Source of the DNA: Sporolactobacillus sp. THM19-2
Lineage (GTDB): Bacteria; Bacillota; Bacilli; Bacillales; Sporolactobacillaceae
Assembly: GCF_004153195.1 (NCBI RefSeq)
Contig: NZ_SEMC01000002.1
Coordinates: 62,001-126,000 of the forward strand
DNA length: 64,000 nt
Direction: 5' to 3'
The position numbers and the translations under genes were made by a program. The notes beneath the pieces are model-generated. The model was given only the letters and a program-made list of their open reading frames with translations, did no database searches and was not told where the DNA came from. Shown here piece after piece: positions 51,591 through 60,617 of the stretch (the stretch's first letter is position 1; every line of letters begins with the position of its first letter).

Positions 51591-52799
51591 ATGAACCTGC
51601 TCTGGACCGGTATAACTATTCTGCTGATTATTCTGCTGCTGATTGCCGGCGCATTACTTGACATTGTCACCGGCCTGAAGGTCAGACATCCGAAACTCCC
51701 GGAACGGAAAGCAGTATCAGGACAGAACCGGCTGCTTTACTTTACACAGGGGCGGGAACTGTTCCATGACATGCTTCGGGAAATCAGTGAAGCGAAAGAT
51801 CATATCCATTTATCTTTCTTTATTTTTGAGGCAGACAACGTCGGCAGGCAATGGCTGGACCTGCTGAAGAAGAAAGCGGCAGAAGGCGTTGAGGTTCGGC
51901 TGCTTGTTGACTTTCTCGCGGCATTCAAACTGCGGTCCAAAAAAGCGGAACTGGCACGTGCCGGGGTTCAGCTGGCCTTCTCCGGCAAAGTCGGATTTCC
52001 CTTCACCGTTTACGCGCTGAACCGGCGCAATCACCGGAAGATAGGGGTCATTGACGGCAGGGTCGGTTATTTCGGCGGTTTCAATGTCAGTCGTGACTAC
52101 CTCGGCCAGACTCCTGAGAAGGGGCCATGGCATGACAACCATCTGAAAGTTGTGGGAGAGAGTGTGGCTGAACTGCAGCGCCGGTTTCTCGAAGACTGGC
52201 GCCGTTCAGGCGGCAGCGTAGCGGATCGGCGCGCTTTCTTCCCCAAACATGAAAAAGGACCGTCGAAGCTGGTTCTGATTGCAACAGACGGGAAGCAGAT
52301 TGAAACGATTTTTGCTGAAAAGCTGGCAGCCGCGCGCGAGTCGATTATAATCGGTTCCCCTTACTTTATCCCGAGCCGGAAACTGATGGACGTACTCATG
52401 GATCGCCTTGAGCATGGCGTAAAACTGATGATATTATTGCCAATGAAACGGGATCATGCACTGGTCCGGCCGGCATCTTTCCACTACCTTCAGCCACTTA
52501 TTGAAAAAGGAGCCGGACTCTTTCATTTTTATCAGGGCTTTTTCCATTCCAAAGCCTTTGTTGTCGATCGAAAGCTGGCCTATATCGGTACCACAAATTT
52601 CGACCAGCGGAGCTTTTTCCTGAATGATGAGCTGTCCGGATTTACCGACGATCCGGTGATTGTCCGCAATGTTCTCGATCAGCTGCAGCGGGAGATCCGC
52701 AACTTTTCGGTAGAAGTGGACGCCGCAAAGGTACGGAACCGTTCACCAATCGAGAAACTGAAAACCATCTGTTCCGCCTGGTTCAGTTTTTTCCTGTGA
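51591..52799 (+). CDS. Cardiolipin synthase, phospholipase D family (ClsB/YwjE-like)
   Basis: 402-residue membrane enzyme condensing phosphatidylglycerol into cardiolipin. One N-terminal helix (about 5-25), then two PLD domains with HKD motifs: NHRKIGVIDGRVGYFGGFN and FHSKAFVVDRKLAYIGTTNF. The ATG at 51591 has AAGGGG 8 nt upstream; an in-frame ATG at 51540 would add 17 residues before the helix. The single helix and length resemble B. subtilis YwjE. Confidence 0.9.
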   Translation: MNLLWTGITILLIILLLIAGALLDIVTGLKVRHPKLPERKAVSGQNRLLYFTQGRELFHDMLREISEAKDHIHLSFFIFEADNVGRQWLDLLKKKAAEGVEVRLLVDFLAAFKLRSKKAELARAGVQLAFSGKVGFPFTVYALNRRNHRKIGVIDGRVGYFGGFNVSRDYLGQTPEKGPWHDNHLKVVGESVAELQRRFLEDWRRSGGSVADRRAFFPKHEKGPSKLVLIATDGKQIETIFAEKLAAARESIIIGSPYFIPSRKLMDVLMDRLEHGVKLMILLPMKRDHALVRPASFHYLQPLIEKGAGLFHFYQGFFHSKAFVVDRKLAYIGTTNFDQRSFFLNDELSGFTDDPVIVRNVLDQLQREIRNFSVEVDAAKVRNRSPIEKLKTICSAWFSFFL

Positions 52800-52804
52800 A
52801 ATAG

Positions 52805-52849
52805 AAAATCCGGCGTTCCCACAGTTTCGAGGGAACGCCGGATTTTTTC
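52805..52849. terminator. Bidirectional terminator between cls and argS
   Basis: Perfect 14-bp stem AATCCGGCGTTCCC/GGGAACGCCGGATT, 10-base loop, T-rich on both exit sides; separates two convergent genes. Confidence 0.95.
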
Positions 52850-52852
52850 AGA

Positions 52853-54523
52853 TTACATTTGATCCGGCGCATGAACACCGATCAGATCCATACCATTTTT
52901 TAATGTTATCCGCACGGCCTTCATCAGAGCGACACGGGCTTTACTGAGCGGTATGTTCGTCTCATCAAGCACTTTTTCCGCATTATAAAAGCTGTGAAGT
53001 TTCGATGCGAGATCAAACAGATACGACGGGATATGCTGAATCGCAAGTTTTGCCGCACTGCCCGCAACCACCGACGGGAACTCACCGAGCTGCTTCAGCA
53101 GATCAATTTCCTTTTCGCCGGACAGTAAGCTCAGATCGATCGACTCAGAGGGCTTTGTATCGAGGCTTTCCGCCCGTTTCAACATACTCGTGATTCTTGC
53201 AAAAGCATACTGAACATAATAAACCGGATTTTCGTTGGAACGGGAAATTGCAAGATCCAGATCAAAGTCCAGATGCGTGTCCGCACTCCGCATGGCAAAG
53301 AAATAACGTGCGGCATCGACGCCGACGTCTTCCATCAGTTCACGCATCGTTACCGCTTTACCGGTTCGCTTGCTCATCTTAACCTTTTCCCCGTTCTTAA
53401 ACAGGTTGACGAGCTGAATAATCTGTACATTCAGCTTATCGGGATCATAGCCAAGTTCGGCCAGCGCGGCCTTCATTCTCGGGACATACCCGTGGTGATC
53501 GGCACCGAGTACGTCGATCAGGCGGTCAAACCCGCGGTCAAACTTATCTTTATGATAGGAAATATCCGGGGTAAAGTAGGTATAGGTACCGTCTGATTTA
53601 ATCAGCACGCGGTCTTTGTCGTCTCCGTGTTCCGAGGTCTTCAGCCAGACGGCGTTGTCCTTTTCAAATGTTTCCCCTTTATCCTTCAGCATGTCCAGTG
53701 CCGCTTCAACTTTGTGTGTTTCATACAGTGAACGCTCCGAATACCAGCGATCGAACGTCACCCGGAAGTCGGCCAGATCCTTCCTGATGCCCCGCATCAG
53801 ATGATCCACACCAAAGTTGCGGAAGAAACGCAGGCGTTCTTCTTTCGGTTTTGCTTCAAGCGTGCCGCCATATTTCTCCACGAGCTGATCGGCGAGTTCG
53901 ATTATATCCTTGCCATGGTAGCCGTTTTCAGGAATTTCGGCATTTTTCCCAAGCGCCTGCAGGTAGCGTGCCTCAAGAGAAACAGCGAGATTCGTGATCT
54001 GATTGCCACCATCATTAATATAGTATTCCGCACTGGCCCTGTAGCCGGCTTTGTTCAGCAGTTTACAGAGCGTATCACCGACCGCCGCGCCGCGCGCATG
54101 ACCGAGATGCAGGCTGCCGGTCGGGTTCGCCGAAACAAACTCAACAAGCACTTTCTCACCGCCACCGCTGCCCGAAGCGCCGTAGGCATCCCCCGCTTTG
54201 ATAATCGCCGGAATCAGATCCGTCAGATACTGATTATCAAGGAAAAAGTTGATAAAGCCCGGCCCTGCCACCTCAATTTTGCGGATATGACCCTTCTTCC
54301 TGTCAAAATGGGCGACCAGTTCTTCAGCTATTTTTCGTGGTGCCATCTTGGCGATCCGGGCCAGCTGCATCGCCATATTCGTCGCAAAATCGCCGTGTGC
54401 TTTATCCTTCGGCACTTCCAGCACAATGTCCGGAATCTGCTCTTCAGATGCAAGTCCTGCTTTCAGCACGGCCTGTTTTATTTCTTCTTTCAATTGTTCT
54501 TTGACCTGTTCGACAATTGCCAT
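52853..54523 (-). CDS. argS: Arginyl-tRNA synthetase
   Basis: 556-residue class I synthetase. [20 protein letters not shown] contains the HLGH (HIGH-type) signature, and [20 protein letters not shown] holds the KMSK-type motif. N-terminal Add-1 domain and C-terminal DALR anticodon-binding domain ([20 protein letters not shown]) are present. GGAGGG before the ATG. Downstream of ywiB; no T-box motif upstream. Confidence 0.98.
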   Translation of the reverse strand: MAIVEQVKEQLKEEIKQAVLKAGLASEEQIPDIVLEVPKDKAHGDFATNMAMQLARIAKMAPRKIAEELVAHFDRKKGHIRKIEVAGPGFINFFLDNQYLTDLIPAIIKAGDAYGASGSGGGEKVLVEFVSANPTGSLHLGHARGAAVGDTLCKLLNKAGYRASAEYYINDGGNQITNLAVSLEARYLQALGKNAEIPENGYHGKDIIELADQLVEKYGGTLEAKPKEERLRFFRNFGVDHLMRGIRKDLADFRVTFDRWYSERSLYETHKVEAALDMLKDKGETFEKDNAVWLKTSEHGDDKDRVLIKSDGTYTYFTPDISYHKDKFDRGFDRLIDVLGADHHGYVPRMKAALAELGYDPDKLNVQIIQLVNLFKNGEKVKMSKRTGKAVTMRELMEDVGVDAARYFFAMRSADTHLDFDLDLAISRSNENPVYYVQYAFARITSMLKRAESLDTKPSESIDLSLLSGEKEIDLLKQLGEFPSVVAGSAAKLAIQHIPSYLFDLASKLHSFYNAEKVLDETNIPLSKARVALMKAVRITLKNGMDLIGVHAPDQM

Positions 54524-54707
54524 GTTTTACCCTCCAAAAAATACATACAGAACCACCTCAGACTGCGGGCTGTCTTTATCACTTCTGCTGCTTTTCATTG
54601 CCTATTTTCCGCGGAACGATTCGTAGGCTTCCAATATATGGATTCCAGAGCCCCGGCTCGCTGCCTGCAGGCGTCCCGCGCCCTTCCGCTCCAGTCAGCC
54701 TGAAACA

Positions 54708-55115
54708 TTATAATCGCTTAAAGCTCCATGTGATCCGGAAGGTCCCGGCATCTTCTCCCTGAATGTTCAGCCGGTAGACCAGACCGGCTGCGCCGGATCC
54801 GGACTCCGGACTCCAGGTCGCCGTGATGCTTTCAGCAGCCGCTTCCGTAGCCAGGTTGCCAGACGGTGTCCCAAGCTCCCCGTGCAGGCTTTTCCCAAGT
54901 TTCAGCGGCTGCCTCAGCGGATACTGACCTCTGCGCCTGATCAGTGCTTCACCCTTCGTAAACTTAATGATATATTGTGAAGTGCCTTCTGCACGGTATG
55001 TCAGATAAAAGCCATCCGTTCCCTCTTTCAGCCGGCCACGAAGCGACATGCGAAGCGGGCTGCGGCTGCCGGGTATCCGGCTGACCCATTCAATTTCAAT
55101 CTCTTGAGACGTCAC
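54708..55115 (-). CDS. ywiB: YwiB family protein (DUF1934)
   Basis: 135-residue calycin-like beta-barrel protein of unknown function. Family features: GFYLTYRAEGTSQYIIKFTK, GEALIRRRGQYPLRQPLKLG, YRLNIQGEDAGTFRITWSF. The GTG at 55113-55115 follows AGGAGG at 7 nt; a frame-open GTG ten codons upstream has no ribosome site. Adjacent to argS as in B. subtilis. Confidence 0.88.
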   Translation of the reverse strand: MTSQEIEIEWVSRIPGSRSPLRMSLRGRLKEGTDGFYLTYRAEGTSQYIIKFTKGEALIRRRGQYPLRQPLKLGKSLHGELGTPSGNLATEAAAESITATWSPESGSGAAGLVYRLNIQGEDAGTFRITWSFKRL

Positions 55116-55284
55116 GCTCTGGCCTCCTGCGAAATAAAACCGCACTTTTCCATACTCATATAACTATAAAATATTGGACAGCTCCGGGCAAGGCTAATCC
55201 GCCTTTTTTCGCATAAATCCGTTAAAAAGACCTGTGGCCGGCCGCCTTCATCATTTTTACCTGCTGATGCGTTTTCCAGACCAT

Positions 55285-55314
55285 GTTTATAAAAAGGGGG
55301 ACTGAACCATACTG
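55285..55314 (+). promoter_or_regulatory. Forespore (sigma-F/G-type) promoter of pbpG
   Basis: GTTTA (55285-55289), 18 bp, CATACTG (55308-55314): fits the sigma-G pattern GHATR-N18-CATWMTA with two mismatches; read as sigma-F (N15, then AACCATACTG) it lacks the GG. B. subtilis pbpG is a forespore gene. Confidence 0.55.
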
Positions 55315-55347
55315 GATAGCAGAATAGTCCATGAGGAGGTGCTGCCG

Positions 55348-57393
55348 ATGCGTTTTATCTCCTGGGTACGGAAAAGAAGTCCGGCGTTTCGCCTGGCGCA
55401 GCTTGGCGGTGCAGTGATCTGCGCCACACTTGCTGCGGCCGGTCTCCTTGTTCTTGCTGCGAAACTGGCAGGGCCGATGGATTTTCCCGCCTCGGCTCCG
55501 GCGACATTTTATGACAATCGCGGCAAACTGATTGGCAAATGGGAGAGCGCTAACCGGCAATGGGTAGCAATCGACCGTATGTCGCCATCGGTGAAACTGG
55601 CGACTCTGGCCATTGAAGACCGGCACTTTTTTCACCATAACGGGTTCGATCTGAAGCGTATTGCCGCCTCGGCACTGATCGATCTGCGTACCCTGTCCAA
55701 GAAACAGGGAGCGAGCACCATTACGATGCAATATGCGAAGAACCTGTTCCTGACGAATGAAAAAACGTGGCTGCGCAAAGTCGCTGAAGTTTTTTACACC
55801 CTCCGTCTTGAAATGAATGAGCCGAAAAAGAAAATTCTCGAAGGGTACCTGAACACAATCTATTATGGGCACGGGGCCTATGGCATCGAAGCCGCTGCGA
55901 AAATCTATTTTAATAAAAAAGCGGGGGATCTCTCGCTTGCCGAATCCAGTATGATCGCCGGAATTCCGAACGGGCCGGGCGTCTTTTCCCCTTTTCTCAA
56001 TTATCACAAAGCAAAAGAACGGCAGCGCGTAGTGCTGAAGACGATGGTCGACAGCGGATTCCTCTCTAAAGAACGGGCAGATGCCGCCTATCGGGCGGAT
56101 CTGCATCTGGCGGATGGTGAACGGAAACCGGCTGATCGACCAGCCCCTTATTTCCAGGATGCCGTACGTAAAGAGTTGACTGAGAAACTGCATTTTACGA
56201 CGAAAGAACTCGATTCAGGCGGGCTGAACGTCTATACGACGCTCGATGCAGAGACGCAGCAATCGGCCGAATACTGGGTTAAGAAAACCATTCCGGAGCA
56301 ATCGGCGATCCAGACGGCACTCATTGCCATGGATCCGAAAACAGGCGGGGTCGTGGCCATGGTAGGAGGGCGTCACTATAAAGAGAGTCCATTTAACCGC
56401 GCGGTAACCGCCAGACGGACACCAGGGTCTGCAATGAAACCGTTTCTCTATTATGCGGCACTGCGGAACGGGTTTACTCCGGCTACACTGCTGAAGAGTG
56501 AGCCGACATCCTTTACATACGATGACGGGCGGAGAACGTATGCGCCGGACAACTTTGGCGGGTATTATGCGAATGGGCCGATCACGATGGCTCAGGCCCT
56601 CGCGCTGTCCGATAATGTTTTCGCTGTAAAAACGCACCTTGCGATCGGTATGGAAAAAATGATTGCCGCCGCCCGGCGTGCGGGTATCACCAGTCCGCTC
56701 GCCGCCATCCCGTCACTTGCACTCGGATCCCGGCCGGTCAGTGTCATCGAGATGGCACGGTCCTATGCCACTCTGGCAAATGAAGGAGCGCGGATCCGGC
56801 CGGCACTTGTGACCAAAGTGACCGACCGGGAAGGAAAGGTGCTCTATGCCTGGCTGCCGGAACACAGGCAGGTACTGAACCGTCAGACTTCTTTTGTTCT
56901 GTCACAGATGATGACCGGAATTTTCGATAAGCGGCTCAACGGCTATACGAAAGTGACCGGCGCGCAGGTGGCCGGGCAGCTGACACATAAAATCGCCGCA
57001 AAAACCGGGTCGACCTCTTCCGACAGCTGGATGGCCGGATTCACGCCGGAGCTGGTCAGTGCGGTCTGGGTCGGCTATGACAAGGGGAAAACGATCAGCA
57101 CCTATCCGGAAACCGGTTATGCCAAAGACATCTGGTCGCATTTCATGCAGAGCGCGCTGGATGGCCAGCCGCGGAACAGTTTCGATCCGCCCAAGGGCGT
57201 CGTCAGCGTCAGCATCGATCCAAAAACCGGATTACGTGCCGGCGGGACATGCCCCGGCCGGCCTACCTGGTTTGTCAAAGGTACAGAACCGACAACCTAT
57301 TGCGACGGCAAGGAGCGCCACAAAGAACAGGGAAAGAAGAAAAAAGTGGAGAAAAAAAGCTTATTTGAGCATCTGTTCCAGTGGTGGCGCTGA
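55348..57393 (+). CDS. pbpG: Bifunctional penicillin-binding protein 1A family (PbpG/YwhE)
   Basis: 681-residue class A PBP with one N-terminal helix (about 20-40). GT51 glycosyltransferase: LAIEDRHFFHHNGFD (catalytic Glu90), GASTITMQYAKNLFL, KKILEGYLNTIYYGHGAYGI. Transpeptidase: Ser361 in GSAMK, Ser421-Asp-Asn, Lys552-Thr-Gly. Lys-rich C-terminus. The ATG at 55348 follows GAGGAGG at 8 nt. In B. subtilis PbpG acts in spore cortex and germ-cell-wall synthesis; the promoter above supports the same role. Confidence 0.94.
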   Translation: MRFISWVRKRSPAFRLAQLGGAVICATLAAAGLLVLAAKLAGPMDFPASAPATFYDNRGKLIGKWESANRQWVAIDRMSPSVKLATLAIEDRHFFHHNGFDLKRIAASALIDLRTLSKKQGASTITMQYAKNLFLTNEKTWLRKVAEVFYTLRLEMNEPKKKILEGYLNTIYYGHGAYGIEAAAKIYFNKKAGDLSLAESSMIAGIPNGPGVFSPFLNYHKAKERQRVVLKTMVDSGFLSKERADAAYRADLHLADGERKPADRPAPYFQDAVRKELTEKLHFTTKELDSGGLNVYTTLDAETQQSAEYWVKKTIPEQSAIQTALIAMDPKTGGVVAMVGGRHYKESPFNRAVTARRTPGSAMKPFLYYAALRNGFTPATLLKSEPTSFTYDDGRRTYAPDNFGGYYANGPITMAQALALSDNVFAVKTHLAIGMEKMIAAARRAGITSPLAAIPSLALGSRPVSVIEMARSYATLANEGARIRPALVTKVTDREGKVLYAWLPEHRQVLNRQTSFVLSQMMTGIFDKRLNGYTKVTGAQVAGQLTHKIAAKTGSTSSDSWMAGFTPELVSAVWVGYDKGKTISTYPETGYAKDIWSHFMQSALDGQPRNSFDPPKGVVSVSIDPKTGLRAGGTCPGRPTWFVKGTEPTTYCDGKERHKEQGKKKKVEKKSLFEHLFQWWR

Positions 57394-57454
57394 ACAGGCA
57401 TGCGCGATGCGCCGGAATAACAGAATACTGGCCCGGTGCAGAGGCGCGCTGCGT

Positions 57455-57503
57455 TTTGGGGCGTTGGGGCGTTGGGGCGTTGGGCGTTGGGGCGGTTGGG
57501 CGG
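57455..57503 (+). repeat. G-rich 8-bp tandem repeat
   Basis: Several copies of TTGGGGCG with small indels just after pbpG and just before the TTCAGCC array. Runs of three to four G on the plus strand could form a G-quadruplex. Confidence 0.7.
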
Positions 57504-57505
57504 GA

Positions 57506-57782
57506 TTCAGCCGATTTGTCCGGTTTTTCAGCCGATATGCTCATGAATTCAGCCGGATCACGCGATGATTCAGCCGACTACCGTGGTTTTTCAGCCAGTA
57601 CGCTAATGGATTCAGCCGGTCCTCACAGTTTTTCAGCCACGCAGGTTTTTAGCCGGTATACTCATGATGATTCAGCCAGTTCACACGGTTTTTCAGCCGA
57701 TCCATGCAGTGATTCAGCCGGTGTGCTCATGAATTCAGCCGGTCCTCACAGTTTTTCAGCCGGTTCACCTGGCTTTTCAACC
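57506..57782. repeat. TTCAGCC 21-bp array, family Q, first of a pair
   Basis: About thirteen units starting TTCAGCC or close variants, 21 bp apart (for example 57506, 57527). Alternating inner sequences such as GGTCCTCACAGTTT and ATGCTCATGAA recur. Ends in a CACGCACACACTGCGCGC segment that is repeated near 58124. Confidence 0.9.
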
Positions 57783-57832
57783 ACGCACACACTGCGCGCC
57801 GCGGTCACCGGTTGAGGGGCATCCTAACTTGA

Positions 57833-57866
57833 TTGAGGCTTTCCGAACAGGAAAGCCTCCTTTTTA
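57833..57866 (+). terminator. Intrinsic terminator (first of a duplicated pair)
   Basis: GAGGCTTTCC/GGAAAGCCTC 10-bp stem with a five-base loop, then CTTTTT. Probably ends pbpG readthrough. Confidence 0.85.
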
Positions 57867-57884
57867 GATCGATTAATGCGGTTA

Positions 57885-58124
57885 ATCAGCCCGTATGCTC
57901 ATGAATTCAGCCGACTACCGTAGCTTTTCAGCCGGTACGCTCATGAATTCAGCCGGATCACGCAGGTTTTTAGCCGGTATACTCATGATGATTCAGCCAG
58001 TTCACACGGTTTTTCAGCCAGTGTGCTGATGGATTCAGCCGGATCACGCACGTTTTCAGCCGATCCATGCAATGATTCAGCCAGTGTGCTCATGAATTCA
58101 GCCGGTCCTCACAGCTTTTCAGCC
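57885..58124. repeat. TTCAGCC 21-bp array, family Q, second of a pair
   Basis: About eleven units of the same 21-bp type and orientation as 57506-57782, sharing blocks such as TTTTTAGCCGGTATACTCAT with it, and again ending in a CACGCACACACTGCGCGC-like segment and a near-identical terminator. The two blocks look like a segmental duplication. Confidence 0.9.
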
Positions 58125-58179
58125 ACGCACGCACACACTGCGCGCTGCGGTCACCAGATGGGGGGGCAACTACCTTTGA

Positions 58180-58211
58180 TTGAGGCTTTCCGGACAGGAA
58201 AGCCTCTTTTT
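58180..58211 (+). terminator. Intrinsic terminator (second of a duplicated pair)
   Basis: GAGGCTTTCC/GGAAAGCCTC stem followed by TTTTTC; differs from the hairpin at 57833 only in the loop. Lies between the array and the convergent ywhD. Confidence 0.85.
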
Positions 58212-58230
58212 CAGGAAGAGTCCTGCATTT

Positions 58231-58782
58231 TTAATTGCCCAGATGCGCTTTCAGTTCGGGGTTGGCACGTGCCCATTGTCCGGGATCAATCTTCTCGAGG
58301 AAGGTTCGCAGTACTTTTTTTGAAGGGGTATCCATTTCATCCAGGACGACTTTTCCTTTCAACGCCTGGCCCATTTTGTTCACATGGTCAGCGAGGAGCT
58401 TATAGCCGCGTCTGATCTCGCGGTTAATGATCATTTCTGCTGCAGCGGCACCCTCGTAGTGCGGGCCGTCTTTTGTCACTTCTGTATTGACCCAGATCAG
58501 CCAGTATTTTTTCCCGCCGCCCTGCAGATCGGCCTTATCGCCCGTGAAACGGATTCTTCGCTCGACATCACTGCGGGCGTGCAGTGCGCCCATATCAACC
58601 TGCGCCGTCCCCGCTTCAACATCGATAATCACCGGCGACATATTATCGAGATTGACCAGTCCCGCACCGAACCCGCCATGACCCTTTGTCGCGTCGCCTT
58701 TTATAATATTAAATCCCGATTTTTTCGGATCCTGACTGAAAATATCCACTCCGTTCACCCTCTCAAAAGTGATATAGCTCAC
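58231..58782 (-). CDS. ywhD: YwhD family protein
   Basis: 183-residue conserved protein of unknown function found next to pbpG in Bacillus. GFGAGLVNLDNMSPVIIDVE, GALHARSDVERRIRFT, KKYWLIWVNTEVTKDGPHYE and EMIINREIRRGYKLLADHVN are distinctive. Cytoplasmic by composition. Convergent with pbpG across the arrays, whereas the order ywhD-pbpG itself is conserved. Confidence 0.9.
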   Translation of the reverse strand: MSYITFERVNGVDIFSQDPKKSGFNIIKGDATKGHGGFGAGLVNLDNMSPVIIDVEAGTAQVDMGALHARSDVERRIRFTGDKADLQGGGKKYWLIWVNTEVTKDGPHYEGAAAAEMIINREIRRGYKLLADHVNKMGQALKGKVVLDEMDTPSKKVLRTFLEKIDPGQWARANPELKAHLGN

Positions 58783-58861
58783 GCTTTAATCAGTCTCATT
58801 TTATCATATTTACCGGCTCAACCGCATTAGAGATACCCTCGAGATACTTTCGGGTAACAGC

Positions 58862-58887
58862 AAAAAAAGCCGGCACAGGCTGCCGGC
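58862..58887 (-). terminator. Terminator of the zinc-ribbon protein gene
   Basis: GCCGGCA/TGCCGGC stem, five-base loop, seven T on the minus strand; 23 bp after the stop. Confidence 0.9.
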
Positions 58888-58909
58888 AGCATGACGATCC
58901 TTCTTTTTC

Positions 58910-59488
58910 TCATCTGCTGATACTAAAATGATCGATCTTCCACTTTCCTTTTTCTTTTATCAATTCAAAGCCCAGCTGCCTTTTTGTCCCATCATCAAAG
59001 GTGAGGGCAGCCAGGACACCGGCATATTTCGTATCAGATGATTTCTGCTCGCGGACAATACGGATATTTTTGATCTCGGCTGTCCCCTCATGAACGAGTT
59101 CGTACAGTGTCGCAGTCATTTTTTCTCTACTGTATTGATTGTTATCCTTAAGATCAAGAATCGTTATTTCCGCAATCTGCTTTTCTGCATCATTATATTT
59201 ACCGGCTCTGGCATATTCAAGAAATTGTCCGGTCACACCGGACGGACTGTTATCCGGCATCTGGCGGAAGAAGAAAAAGGCGACTACCGCAAGAATGACG
59301 CAGGGGATGATCCATTTCCGGTTTCTCTTCACAAATTCTGTAACAGAACGACTCTGATCTTCTGAGCGGGCAGCCCGACCGGTTGTCACTGTTTCAGCCG
59401 GTTCAGCGAGTCTTTGTCCGCAACGGGTACAGAACTTCTGACCCGGTTCACATTTTGAGCCGCAGTTACGGCAAAAATTTTCAGCCAT
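58910..59488 (-). CDS. Zinc-ribbon, single-helix membrane protein
   Basis: 192 residues. A double CxxC zinc ribbon (CRNCGSKCEPGQKFCTRCG), a charged linker and one membrane helix (about 55-70, WIIPCVILAVVAFFFFRQ) precede an extracytoplasmic NTF2-like/DUF4878-type domain (GQFLEYARAGKYNDAEKQI to the end). The family is not otherwise recognised; such proteins are often stress or envelope linked, but nothing here shows that. Confidence 0.8.
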   Translation of the reverse strand: MAENFCRNCGSKCEPGQKFCTRCGQRLAEPAETVTTGRAARSEDQSRSVTEFVKRNRKWIIPCVILAVVAFFFFRQMPDNSPSGVTGQFLEYARAGKYNDAEKQIAEITILDLKDNNQYSREKMTATLYELVHEGTAEIKNIRIVREQKSSDTKYAGVLAALTFDDGTKRQLGFELIKEKGKWKIDHFSISR

Positions 59489-59960
59489 TGTTCTTACCTC
59501 TTTTCTGTTTTAACGTACAATGATCAACGTACTTATTCAGCTGAGTCTTCTTTAATCAGCCTTCAGACTTTCCTGAATGATCCTCCAGAAATCGGCACCG
59601 CCATTTTCCATCAACCGGATCACCGCATTTTGGACAAAGAGAGATCACCTGCCTTCCCCTTGCGAATATCGATGGCCAGATATTCATTATGTATTTACCG
59701 GATATTCCTTTTATGTAAAAATAAACCATCACCAGCATTAATCATCATTATATCGATAATCCCGGTTCTTTTGAACCCTTTTCAGCAGATTCTGAGATTT
59801 ATTCCTGGCGCGTGGCGTATGCCTGACCGGGGTCTGTTTTATGGCTGCCGGCAAACGGCCTGTCCGGTCACATTCGCAAAAAAGCCTGAACCATTGCCAA
59901 ACAGCCCGTCAACGCTTATTCTTGTATTAGCAATCAATCTGTCTGGGGGATTCACTGAAG
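59489..59960. other. Gap with a possible small zinc-ribbon frame
   Basis: 472 bp. On the minus strand an open frame at 59556-59738 encodes up to 60 residues ending with a CPKCGDPVDGKWRCRF motif; it could be a tiny zinc-ribbon gene or the remnant of one, but the ribosome site (AAAAGG) is poorly spaced. No terminator or promoter is clear. Confidence 0.3.
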
Positions 59961-60191
59961 ATGATTTTGATCCGATGCATTAAAAATGTTTACGGGGAAA
60001 CAGGAAGCCCTGCCATGGATCTGCTCGAGGAAAGGCTCCTGTTCAGAAAAGATCATTTTTATATGGCAGATCAGGACGGCGAAGGGCATCTGCTGACTCA
60101 GGACGAGGAAGGCGAGCCGCACGTGATCGCCGACGGCACAGATATTCTGACCGGAGATTCCTGGTTCCATGAGCATTTCGTCGTCGCCTGA
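59961..60191 (+). CDS. Small acidic hypothetical protein
   Basis: 76 residues, rich in Asp, Glu and Gly (FYMADQDGEGHLLTQDEEGE), no helix or motif that I recognise. The ribosome site is weak (GGGGGA 11 nt upstream). It precedes the PC4-like gene by 36 bp and may share its transcript and the terminator at 60465. Confidence 0.55.
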   Translation: MILIRCIKNVYGETGSPAMDLLEERLLFRKDHFYMADQDGEGHLLTQDEEGEPHVIADGTDILTGDSWFHEHFVVA

Positions 60192-60227
60192 GCGGCACGC
60201 AGTCAGACATCAGCAGGAGGGAAATGT

Positions 60228-60458
60228 ATGGCAGGTATTGACTATAACATTGTAAAAAATATCGGGACCGTATCTCAGTCACCGAAAGGCTGGGAAAAGC
60301 AGCTGAATGTGATCAGCTGGAACGGACGCCCGCCGAAATATGATCTTCGCGACTGGGCACCGGACGGGCAGAAGATGGGTAAAGGCATCACCCTGACGCT
60401 TGATGAACTGAAGGCGTTGAAGCGGCTCCTGAATCATATGGAAGAACTGGATCAATGA
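60228..60458 (+). CDS. YdbC/PC4-family ssDNA-binding protein
   Basis: 76-residue protein with the transcriptional coactivator p15/PC4 fold: KQLNVISWNGRPPKYDLRDW, then MGKGITLTLDELKALKRLL. Bacterial YdbC-type members bind single-stranded DNA as dimers. AGGAGGG lies 6 nt before the ATG. Downstream terminator at 60465-60502. Confidence 0.9.
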   Translation: MAGIDYNIVKNIGTVSQSPKGWEKQLNVISWNGRPPKYDLRDWAPDGQKMGKGITLTLDELKALKRLLNHMEELDQ

Positions 60459-60464
60459 AAAGGA

Positions 60465-60502
60465 TGAACGCTCTGTCATAAAGACGAAGCGTTCATTTTT
60501 TT
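60465..60502 (+). terminator. Terminator of the PC4-like gene
   Basis: TGAACGCT/AGCGTTCA stem with a 15-base loop followed by seven T. Confidence 0.9.
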
Positions 60503-60617
60503 GCCCGGGGCGCTGCTGTTCCGTGAAAACGAGCCAACCCGAATCACGATCATTGAATTCCGGCAGACATTCCGATACACTCAGATTAACAAACGATAAG
60601 TTAAGGGGTGATGACGC

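Noticed and set aside
54524-54707. T-box leader for argS
   Set aside because: A GAGGTGGTTCTG segment is present but the AGGGTGGNACCGCG antiterminator core is missing, and ywiB ends just upstream.
55222-56193. Long minus-strand frame (323 codons) opposite pbpG
   Set aside because: It overlaps the well-supported glycosyltransferase domain of pbpG and resembles no family; a GC-driven shadow.
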